Assembly: GCA_002633005.1 (NCBI GenBank)
Contig: NMRA01000063.1
Location: 1,062,592-1,107,176 of the forward strand
Origin: Phoronis australis
Taxonomy: Eukaryota > Phoronida > Phoronidae
Direction of reading: 5' to 3'
Length of the DNA stretch: 44,585 bases
The notes beneath the pieces are model-generated. The model was not told where the DNA came from and did not search any database. It saw only the letters and a list, made by a program, of their open reading frames with translations. Positions 10,990-22,000 of this stretch are shown in pieces. A program made the translations under genes and the position numbers. Position 1 is the first letter of the stretch; the number at the start of each line of letters is the position of its first letter.

Positions 10990-11867
10990 AGGCGAAGGCA
11001 ACCTTTTTCATGTCTTTTTTTAGCAAAAATAAGGTTCGTTGGTTATCCCAGACAAATTTTCCACTAAATTACAGCTTTTTGTAATTTAACTAAATATTCG
11101 TTCTCTACTCCGGAAGTGACGTTTTGGGAGGCAAGCATTTCGCGCCAATTTCTTTTCATATAGTCTGACTGTGAGAGCTGCCGAGTCAGTCATTGTTCTA
11201 GCTCGGTTGTGATAAGTTCGGTCGTCGTTTGCTATTGTTTACGAGTCAGTAAACATGCCACACTGTTGCTGCGTACCGGGATGTACTCATTATTGTCTCA
11301 CGGACAGAGGAACAACTGTCCCGTTTGCCCGAGTGTACCGCGACATACTCCCACTGGATGGTGACCTGAGCACACAAACTGCTTACACCCCGCCGTGTGA
11401 CTCCCTCGCTAGACACCTGGCACCTTCTAAATAGCTCCAATACTTTAAACAAGTCCACAATAAACTTATCAAAGTTTGGCTCACCGATCTGTTCATTGAA
11501 CGACGAATTGTACTCTTCACTGACTGGACCTGTATTCACTGCCACTACTCAACATCGCAGCAGCGCTGCTTACAGGCTTTGGGCCATAATGAGTACATCC
11601 CGGTACGCAGCAACAGTGTGGCATGTTGACTGACTCGTAAACAAAAGCAAATAACGACCGAACTTATCACAACGGAGGTAGATCAATGACTGACTATATG
11701 AAAACAAATTGGCGGGAAATGCTTGCCTCCCAAAACGTCACTTCCGGAGTAGAGAACGAATATTTAGTTAAATTACGAAAAGCTGTAATTAAGTTGAAAA
11801 TATGTCTGGGATAACCAACGAACCTAATTTTTGCTAAAAATGACATGCTAAAAGGTTGCCTTTGCCT
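10990..11867. mobile_element. 878-bp foldback element with TTAA target duplication, Kolobok-like
   Basis: The arms at 10990-11293 and 11586-11867 are long, near-identical inverted copies. Both carry, for example, CTCTACTCCGGAAGTGACGT or its complement. The outer ends are AGGCGAAGGCAACC and, inverted, AGGCAAAGGCAACC. TTAA lies immediately outside both ends (10986-10989 and 11868-11871), the target duplication typical of Kolobok and piggyBac transposons. Inside each arm a frame starts MPHCCCVPGCTHY, which resembles the first residues of a THAP zinc finger. THAP domains are found in Kolobok-type transposases. The loop (11294-11585) has no transposase. I infer a non-autonomous foldback derivative; the family assignment is inference. 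Confidence 0.82.
11255..11434 (+). pseudogene. 59-codon THAP-like frame inside the foldback element
   Basis: ATG at 11255 opens MPHCCCVPGCTHYCLTDRG and ends at TAG 11432-11434. The CxxxC pattern right after the start resembles a THAP domain N-terminus. The rest does not show the expected conserved Trp and the C-x2-H ending, so only the first dozen residues are THAP-like. It is probably a 5' remnant of a parental transposase captured in the arm. The other arm carries the same start on the minus strand near 11624. Confidence 0.4.
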
Positions 11868-11871
11868 TTAA

Positions 11872-14800
11872 ATCCGCCTATGTATCCCACTTACCAGTAA
11901 GAGCTAAGTGGTTTACAGTACTAACCAATAACTGCGTTGCCTTTTCCTAGGAAACCCGGTAAAAACAGATATCCCGTAGTCGAAAATTCCCGCACCTTCA
12001 AAACAGCCAGCAAGAAAAACACGAACTCCGATCTTTCAAACAGGAAACCCGGGGACCGATACACCACTCTCGCTCTTTCTGTCAAACATTGTTTGATGAA
12101 AAATAAATCTTCCTACTTTAAATAATTGTGATACGTTATTCTGCTGCTAAAGTTGTGGTGCGATCTTTTGCGTCGGCTTTCTGGGCCATAAAATATTGCA
12201 TCGCCTATTAGCTTGTATCTTTTTCCCCAATCCTTCAATCACTTGTTCTTCTTCCATGAGGTTGCGTACACATCACAACAAATTATCGGACCAGGTTTAA
12301 TTTCGTTTCAAGTTTTTAGTATTTTAATACCGGCAAACCGAATTTCAGAACAAATTTTGCCAAACAAAAAGTGTGAATGCGTTGAGTTCAGAAATTCCGA
12401 TTCCAAATTCCGTTTTAATGATCGACGAGGAGTTGATGTACACTTTTTTAGGGCAACACCGGTGAAATTGGTGACGGTGCAGGTCTTTTGAGTGAATAAT
12501 TCTCGCGGTCCATTTAAAAATTCGGAAACTGATTGTGTCGGAAATAATGTAGTCTCGACAAGTAAATCGATGAACCCTAAAGTGTGGACAATTGTAAAGA
12601 TTTTTAAAGGAATTAATCAGCATTGGCTCTAGAAAGTCGAAATACATTTTTTCATTTTTGAAAATATGTTTGGTAAGGAGAAATCATTGAATAATCTGAA
12701 ATTAACTAAAATATATTCACCGAGATTACAACGTGTTGAGAGTATAGATTATACATCAAAGGAGAACAGCAACAGCCCTACGTAAAGGAGTACACCGGCG
12801 CGACTTTTAAGCTGTTGTTACAAAAAACCCAGTGTTTTACGATATTCCTCCGTTCCAATGACCCAAAACTACGATGTCAAGTCTGTTCCAATATTTCCCG
12901 GCTCGATGATCCCTGGACCCGATGTTCCATGCCCCGTAGCTAACTGCGTGCACGTCTTTACCACTGCCGCCAATTTTCAATCAGTAACGCCGTAGATGTC
13001 TCAGACTAGAATGGTAAGAATTTTGTTCAGGCTGAAACTGCTCAATGTAGAAACAAAAATATTCGGAAAGCTAAAAGGCTAGGTGGATACGACAATTCAC
13101 AGTTACGCCTGTCGCAAGAAATCGTACTATACGGAACCTCCAGCGACTTTGGCGGAATCTGCTAACGCCAACTTGTCTAAGAAGCAATAAGCGAAAAACA
13201 AAATTTGACTTGCAGTTTTTTATTTCTTCAAGATGATACACAAACATCCAGCAACGTATTGCCAACCTTTGAATTCAGAAATCGAAAGACAGCAAATCGG
13301 CCAGCAAGGTACATTGTCCGTTCGGTCGCTACACATCCTCGATAACCTGGCAATTACACACACCATAATAGGGAGAATTTGACATCTTTCCGTGAGTTAT
13401 GGAAATTCTTCAAAGTACGAGATCTTCCTACCAAAAGCGAATTGGAAGGGTTGGCACTGTCACATTTCTCTGGCCCGATTTTTTTCGAATATAATTTTTA
13501 TCTAGTGCACTGCAGACAGAAACTCGACGCGGCAGAACGCGTCGCTAAAAGCGGAGGCATTGAAGCCGGCGGGGTTCTTAAACCTCGAGAACATGGGAAG
13601 AAAATAAATTGACAAAACGTTCAAGTATTATATTTTGAAGTAAATTCATGAACGGAGACAAGAATTCGTTACTTGTATTATAATTCACATTGCCAAACCG
13701 CCGGCTCGGAGGCCGTCGTTGCACTCTAGTTGTGATCATCGATCTAAAGTCGGGGAATCAATCGCGCGTTTGAGTAGCACTGGGCGCTAAGTCTTCAATC
13801 TTCAAAAATCGCAAATGGGCCGTTAACCGAGCAGTGGGCGGTTAAATCGAAAATCCACCTAAAGTAGGGGGTGGACGGTTGACTGAGCATGGGCGTTAAC
13901 CCGAACGTTTACGGTATGTTGACATTTGCCCGCAGACAAGTTGCATGAGTTTTACCGATAAAAATCAAATAGAAAACTCAACACGTTTTACTATTGACAA
14001 TTTTTAACAAACACGTGCAGAAAACAACTGGAAAGTACTTGAAGATGCTTTAACTTAAAGTGTGAGGCTAATGACATCGGTATCAGAAAATTTGAAAAAT
14101 TGTCCGGGTTTCCTGTCCGATTCCCGGGGTTCCTGTTTCAAAGGTCGGGGTTCGTGTTTTTCGGGCTGGTTAGCTGCGGGAGTGTTTTCGACTACGGGAT
14201 ATCTGTTTTACACCGAGGTTCCCGTTTCGGTGGAACACTCTGGGTTTTAGAAACGAAAACTCATTTAATGTTACTGCTGGATGCGATGAACGTCTTGACT
14301 GACCAGAGGTATAGGACGTGATAAATCGTTTTTCGCGACGTTCTCGTGTCTAACAAACCCACGCTTGGCATTTTTGAACCTGAAGTTACGCCAAAATGTT
14401 ATTTGTATTATTTTGTGCATTGTGCTTAACACACTTCTAATGTGCGCAAAACGTGTTCTCACCTCAAGATGGTCCATAGCCAATAAAACGAAACGTCTTG
14501 TTTATGATGATTTTCTTTATTATTGCGGTTATTTTGAATTCTTAAGAAGACGATTAGTGTACAAATAAATATTTACAAATAACTAACCTACTATGAAAAA
14601 TAAAAATGAAGACAAGGGGCAATTTAGTAACCAAGTGCTCCAGAAACTTGTGGAGAGCTTAATAAAGATTTTGTCCAAAATCCTCAAACAATTTAAAGGA
14701 TGAAGCGCTGAAATTGCACATGTCAGTGAAGGCGTTTGCCCATTTCACTGGTTCGTGCATTTTTGTATCCATACTACGGAAAATCAATTGCACTCGACGG

Positions 14801-15820
14801 TTGTTTGCACTGGAATGCGATCGAACGGATCAGAATGAAACAGACAAATTAAGCAAACTAAACTGAAAATCCATAGTGAAACTAGAGAATGACATAGTAT
14901 GAACATTATAAAACACTTCCTTCTCACTGTATTCTTAAACTTCCACAACATTGATTGCCAAGTAACGTTGGTTGCCTAGAAACGTTGGCTGCCAAGTAAC
15001 CTAGTTCAGACATTCGCAATTCCAATGATGTTTTAAGACCACATTGCGCAAATACTTACAAATGATCGTTTTGTAGCAGCCGTACCATGTTCGATCGCTT
15101 CAGACCACGTACCTTAATAAGCACCGACGATGTTTTTGTGCGCCCTAAGAAATGCTACACAGCACACTCAAACATGCCGATAGCTCAGTCAATAGCAGGC
15201 CTGCAGCAACGTAAAATATAACGCTGGTACACATGATTGATGTCTTCTCCCGGTCATCACCACTTCCTTTCTCGACAATAATAGCAAATTAGGAACTAAT
15301 TCTAAAAATATATGTGAGTTATGAATAACGAAAATGAACTTTTTTCTCGATAATTGACGTGGTAATTGGACAGGAGTGTCTGTTTTGAACGTGTTTGCAA
15401 TCAGCACATGATATCATCAAGGAGTCCACTTTACTCTTTTCGGTGACTCGAAAGATTGATCAGGAATGTAGTGCATCTGACAACATGATTTCAATAGAAT
15501 CTTATTCTATTGACGGTCATAATTCCTTACAACAACACATATTCACTACAGCAAAAAAAAACACTAAACAGAAGGTGGGCGACACGTCCAACGAGTACTT
15601 ATTGCATTTTGGTCGCTAATCTACAGTTACACAGTAAGTGTACAACTGTACTTTTGTAACAAATAGAGGAGATCACCAGTGAACTCCTTTATAGCTAGCA
15701 AATTATGCTTAGCGTTTACATAAAATGACCGATCACACCGACAACGTCCAGTTTCTCCAACACTTGCACTTCACCAAGTGTTACTGAGTTTATAGAAAAA
15801 TCACTACCTGTTTCTGCAAC
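11872..15820. other. Region downstream of the kinase gene without a recognised gene
   Basis: No frame resembles a known protein. Short repeated words such as AACGTTGGNTGCC occur near 14960-15000. Nothing else was supported. Confidence 0.4.
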
Positions 15821-15826
15821 TTTATT
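15821..15826 (-). promoter_or_regulatory. PRKG2-like: Candidate polyadenylation signal AATAAA for the kinase gene
   Basis: TTTATT on the + strand reads AATAAA on the minus strand, 122 bp after the stop codon of the kinase. Position and sequence fit, but use is unproven. Confidence 0.5.
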
Positions 15827-15883
15827 GCGATTCCTTATAGAAATACTGTGATAAGCATATCCTGTACAAATTTAAACCAACGG

Positions 15884-15988
15884 CGTCAGCCAGACCAGTC
15901 TACATCGCATCCCGAGGTTTCAACGGCGCAGACGTCAGCCAAACCAGTCAAAAGTCAACATCCCATCCCGAGGTTTCATCGGGCGGCA
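15884..15988. repeat. Imperfect tandem duplication covering the kinase stop codon
   Basis: Two copies of about 49 and 56 bp begin CGTCAGCCARACCAGTC and include CATCCCGAGGTTTCA. The right copy contains the last codons and TGA of the kinase gene. The left copy, now in the 3' UTR, reads ETSGCDVDW in the matching frame and has lost the stop at that place. Confidence 0.8.
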
Positions 15989-16043
15989 TCTCATTCTCTT
16001 TTGGATAGTTATCAAAGTTGCTGTGATCGGTTGGACCTCGCAC
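15948..16043 (-). CDS. PRKG2-like: Kinase exon 13 (last): C-terminal tail and stop
   Basis: Acceptor TATTTCTCTAG precedes GTGCGAGGTCC. The 31 residues begin [14 protein letters not shown] and end [12 protein letters not shown], then TGA at 15950-15948. This is the conserved end of the AGC-kinase C-terminal extension of PKGs. It is too short to appear as a simple ORF. Confidence 0.93.
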   Translation of the reverse strand: MRGPTDHSNFDNYPKENEMPPDETSGWDVDF

Positions 16044-19000
16044 CTAGAGAAATAGGACGTACAGTTCAAATGACAATGACGCACTGTCAGGAGCTCTATT
16101 AGTTAGTGTACTGATATTTGTACTTTTTTAATGCATTACTTGATCAAACGATCTGTGTTTCTACTCAAAGCTGAGGTAGAACTCATCATACATTCAAAAA
16201 AAGTTGTTCCTCTGCAGATGTGACACAGTACCTAATTTTTCCTACTTTTGCAGTTTTTAAGCATCTTATATAATGCGGCCATACCATATTTATACAAATT
16301 TGACACCATCATTGAGATTTTCTTTAAGGTTTAGCGCCAAGTTTTCGGAACTGGATTCAATAAATTTTCATGAAATTTAGTCTTAAAGTAGGTTTTTCGT
16401 AAACAATGTACCCTTTAAAGGCATGTTCACATATACAAATAAACCGGAACACAGTGAATGAGAAAATGTAACTCAGATGTGCCTGCCCTGAATACTTTAG
16501 ATGGCCATGCTTATAGCAATGCTTGACCTTGATGCTACACAACTCATAACAAAATTCCTAAAAAAGGAGAGAATGGACTATCCAAAGCTACATTGCGCTG
16601 ATTTAGTAATAGTACTAATAGTACTAATAGTACTAATAGTACTAATAGTACTAATAGTACTAATAGTACTAATAGTACTAATAGTACTAATAGTACTAAT
16701 AGTACTAATAGTACTATAGGGATATCATGTTTCACTCCCACCCTCACAAAAACCGAGTCGTGAATAAGGCAAATTGACATGTCTCGTTTTTTGCAAATCA
16801 TATCACGGTGTGAACTGAACGGAATGGTGCCCAAAAGTGTCATTCTTGGCTTAATAAAGCGCTTCAATCTTATTTTTACCTTACTATGAAGGTGTCCAGC
16901 GTTTAACGAAAAATTAACTCAATAGCTAAACGACACTACCGCCTGATCTCGCCTTTATGTCAGTTCGTGTTTTCAGCATATCCGTTGCAGGGCTTTGCTT
17001 ATATCTTTGCAACCGACATAGCAGATCTTAGACAGGTAGGTAAAATCTAAGGCAGACTAACACTACTAGGATAGTCTAAAATTCCTACAGGCGACGCAAG
17101 TCAACCCTGGGGTTATTTGTTTACATGCAACATGGCTTTCTTATGAGTGATAAATCAATAAACATCAACAAGCTGGCAACAGTATTGCTTTGGAGAGGAA
17201 AAGTCGCCTTTAGAGAGGAGATGTGATAACAAGAGACCACAAAACGAAAAACAAACCTTGGGTCTAATAGGTGGCAGCATAGTCTGGTTTGCAAGGCCAT
17301 CCCAGTCAAACCCTTGGAACCATCTATAAGAAAAGTAAGACTTCTTAGTCTTAGTCTGGTTACATCACCTGGCCTAAAGCTAAGCCTGAAAAGACCTCTT
17401 TCCCAACTGGGGCTCGCCGGCACATATGAACATGCTACAACAGTAAACCACGGTTCAACTTCAAGGTACCCAAACTACACGGTCAACGGACTCATAAACA
17501 CGGTCACGGACGCATGAAAACGACTCACGGACCTGCAAACACCGTCCACTGACTCACAAACACGGGAACAGACTCACAAAACACGATCCACGAACCCAAA
17601 TACACGGGACACGGACTCATATTCACGAGGAAACACGGTTAACGGACCGCCAAACACGGTGTATGGACAAAATGGAGATGTCAGCTGACCCAGGAAGCCG
17701 ATGAGTCCGTGACCCGTGTATTTGGGTGCGTGGATCGTGTTGTGTCCGTTCCCGTGTTTGTGAGTCAGTGGACGGTGTTTGCAGGTCCGTGAGTCGTGTT
17801 CATGCGTCCGCGACCGTGTTTATGAGCCCGTTGACCGTGTAGTTTAGGTACTTTGAACCTACGTGTACACAGGTATCAAAATTACTTATGTACTCATGTA
17901 TACTTGTTGTAAGTAGCCTTGTGCAAGGCATACACACATGGTTGGTCTTCGCCATTAACAAGAATGGAACAGCGAGGATCCTTGAATAAGGCAATCTACA
18001 CAATGAACAAGAAAGGAATGGGACCTAAGTGGCTGTTTGCATAAAACAGGGTGATTCAGCTAAGTTCACTGAGTTTACAACGCTTTTGTGGACTTCGTTT
18101 ACTCACTAATGTTACATTTTTCTATCACTTCGTTTTGGTTCTAAGCTCATCTTACTTGTGACATTTTCTAATGATAATAATTTCCGAAAACTGAGCACTT
18201 ATTTCAAAAAAATAAATGTGGATTAAGTCTTTATAAATAAATCAGCGTATAGCTTACTCTCGGTATTTATCAAATATAATAATAAAGTTAATAACGAAGA
18301 TAAAATAGCAGAAGAACGTTTGCACAAAGTTCACAAACACGCTGACAATTAAGGAAATATACTCATGCGGCAGGCCACGGAGTCCTTGAATAAGTAATAT
18401 ACTTCGGTCACTTTCATTATTAGCAAGAAATAGAAAGTGCGTACTTGTGTTTCTTGATGTCCACAATACCGTTCTTCTGATACCCAAGACGTTCTGTGGG
18501 ATTCTCTTTGCATAATTTCTTGATAAGACTCAAAGCCGGCTTTCCGATTTTCTTTGGAAAATCGACATGTTCTATTCCCTTGAGAATGATGTTGTATGTC
18601 TTCATCGGGTCTGGTGCTGCGAAAGGTGGACTGAAAAAGAGTCAACGTTCAACTAATTCATTGTCCGGATCTTCACCATCAATGTCCCAAGCAGCCCCAA
18701 TTAGGTCAAGCCAAAGTCGCGAACTTTAAACAGGAATACATCAAGTTAGCAGCAGCGAATGTTTGTGTTGGAGCAATCGATGAATTCCATTCAGTCATGG
18801 CGTGTAATTAAGATCGCCAACTCACCGCATTAGTAAACAAATCAAAACGAAGGTTTTTATCGCAAAATAATGGTTTTCAAAATCGTACTCCATGGGGCTG
18901 ACTGACTGATGACAACACGACCATAGGCCCCTATTATCATCATCATCACCACAACACTACCATGAAGATTGCCACCTTCATACTCATCGCTATCAGCATC

Positions 19001-22000
19001 GTTATAGCAGTCGTAATAGTCATCATTTTCAGCACTATGATCACATCACTAACATCAACATGGCTGTCATCATCACGGTCATTACTAATGACAGTCATCA
19101 CTATTATCATCCTCACCGTAATCAGCGCACGCAACACTATCATCAGCATCAACATGGCTGTAATCATCACGGTCATTACTAATGACAGTCATCGCCATTA
19201 CCATCCTTATCACGATCAACACATTATTATCATCAATACCAAAGTCGTCATCATATTCATGGTCATCGTCATCCCCGTCATCACTATTGCTATTAGCATT
19301 AAAACTATTCTTGTGACGAAGTCAATAGTATTGGCCTGTACGCCTTGACGAGCATCTCAATGTCTGGCAGGAAACTTAAGTTTTATTATTTAACATAACG
19401 CAATACAAAATAACGTAAATGTACTGTAATATTACATAAAATAATATAATATTATTCAGTATAGTATACTACAAAACAACCTTCCACACAAATAATTAAG
19501 ATGGCTTGTATAAATAGGCGAAACATACCTGCCAGTAAGAAGTTCAAACATTAATATGCCTAAGGACCAATAGTCGACAGAGTGGTCATGGCCCCTGTTT
19601 AGAATGATTTCTGGTGCCACATACTCTGGTGTACCACAGAACGTCCACGTCTTCTTACCCCGTCCTATTCTCTTGGCAAATCCGAAATCCACCTATAGGA
19701 TACAGTTAAAGCTAATGTCAAGTACTCCGATTTGGTGGATAAACTTGCGAAAATGAGGCACCTTCATTTTTAAGTACTTGAAGATAAACAAGAGCAACGC
19801 AAAACGCTGAACTGTACCGCAAAAACGCTGAACTTTACCGCAAAACGCTGAACTGTACCGCAAAACGCTGAACTGTACCGCAAAACGCTGAACTTTACCG
19901 CAGACGGATTCTAAGGAACTTCATTAGTATCATGTAATTTTTTCAATTATTCTGATTTTGGCTGAATCAAAATATATAATGATATCGTAAATTGGTCCGG
20001 GAATCGCCTGACATATACATTCTTTAGTCAAGTTTCATCAAAATATGTCAAGCCGTTATAACAACAACCGACGGACGAGGAAAATCTTGTGGACAACTAA
20101 AATTGTCGATAGGAGGCCTTAGGGCAGTCCAGTCCGAACCCAAGGAGACTGCCAATAATACTGCAGCAGTTTCATTAGACTAAAATGTTGTTTCTACTGG
20201 CGGCAGCGCATTCCCATTACTTACCTCTGCGGTTAAATTTTGGCAGGGTTCGTCAAGTCATTTTTTATGAAAACAACGGCCTACGGCTACAGGGGTTACA
20301 CGGTGGTCGAATCCATCCGAATCTCGATTGGTGCCGGCGCATCCCCGCTTAAAAAACTTCGTCGTCATCTGTCGAGTGGTTTTCGAGAAAATCGATGGAT
20401 GAACACAACGACGGACGGACGGCGCACGACGGACGACGCACGACGGACGACACACGACGGATGACACAGATGCACGACAGACGGATGAGATGCTGACTAC
20501 ATGCGACCACAAAAGTGTTTTGGGCGCATAAAAATGGCACGTAGCTGTACCTGCTACTTACCAGTTTTACGTATCCTCGGCTACTTAGCAGAAGGTTTTC
20601 CGGTTTTAAATCTCGATACACAATTCCCTTGCCATGCAAGTAGCTGAAGGCCTCCACAACACATCCGACACAAAACCTCGATGTAGTGTCATCGAAGTTG
20701 CCACAATCTCTCAGTATAGTCCACAGTTCACCTCCCAAACAGACTTCCATTAACATATATACGTATTTGTTGTCCTTGTAAGTCTTGTACAGTCTGAAAT
20801 AGTAAGTAGAGTTATTTGGGAGACGTGCTTAAACCCGAAAGCAACCCGCCTTCCATGTGAAACACCTTTTTATTCAGACCCTCACTTGATTTCAACATGT
20901 TCTTTAACAATACTCGAGAAGTGATTCCTGGTTTTTGAAAACCAGACAGAAGCTCGTTGCTTAAGACCATAGTCTATGCGCCACGGCAACAAGTCAAGAA
21001 AGTAAGCCTGGTCTCGAGCAATAACCAACTGCTTCCAGTTGTTTCCAAGCATAGAAATCACTTCTAATTTGAGTAAGCACAATTTGACATCAGTTAAATA
21101 ACGCTTAGTTGTCTAGATCAACAGTTGGATTCTTCCTGACAGTTGGAGAATGAAACAAGAAGGAGTGTTTCGAAATATCGTGTTTGATCAACCTATGTGT
21201 CTTGGTCAAGTCTTGTAAAATTATCCACTGAGATGGTGATCACTGTTTCGGAAGTATGACAGAAACGAAACACAAATCACCAATAATGAAACAGGTTGTG
21301 TGTTCAACGGATTTTGCATTTCTGACAGTGAGAGAGCATTAGTATTTACAGCTGGACAGCTGAACACAATGCAACGCGGAAGATTTGACGTTGAATGTCG
21401 ATCTATTGATAATTAGATGGACATAAAATGCTAAAGAATGAAAATTCGTGATAGTGATACACGGATGGGGAGGGGGGCAGGATGCATGGCGCCCCCTACT
21501 AACAAGACCAAAACACACTGTAGCACGCTCTTTTAAGGGATCACGCAGACATTATTGTAGTTGAGTCCTTCCCCTTACGACAGTCTAGATCAGCTAGTGG
21601 TTATTTACAATGACAAGTTCATTAGAACATAGAAACGTCATCTTCTTAGAAACACCACGAAACGAAGTTCGAAGCAAATAATGTTCTTTCAAGACTGCAT
21701 CATTTTTGAAATATGAACAAAATTAAGTAATAAAATTAATTTGATGTCTGATTCTCTGACGGAGCATCACCAAACTGATCGCCATAGTTGAGTGACTCTT
21801 TTAACAACTTAAGAAAAAAATCATAGTAAAAAACAAAGAAACGCAAATGCATATAGGGATGAAATTTACGAAATGTTGCTATTCAAGTGATATCTTTTGA
21901 GTTGAGAATCAACTATGCACCGGTGAAAATGAAATACAGTCACAATATATATAGGTAGCAATGAAGCTTGTCACGAACGGTTGGCATTTATCATGTTCTA

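Noticed and set aside
11246-11545. A 99-codon minus frame across the foldback element
   Set aside because: It overlaps the loop and one arm, is antisense to the THAP-like start, and shows no known domain.
18946-19348. Long frames on both strands rich in Ile, Val and Thr, resembling membrane proteins
   Set aside because: They follow from the ATC/CAT low-complexity tract with its internal 94-bp duplication.
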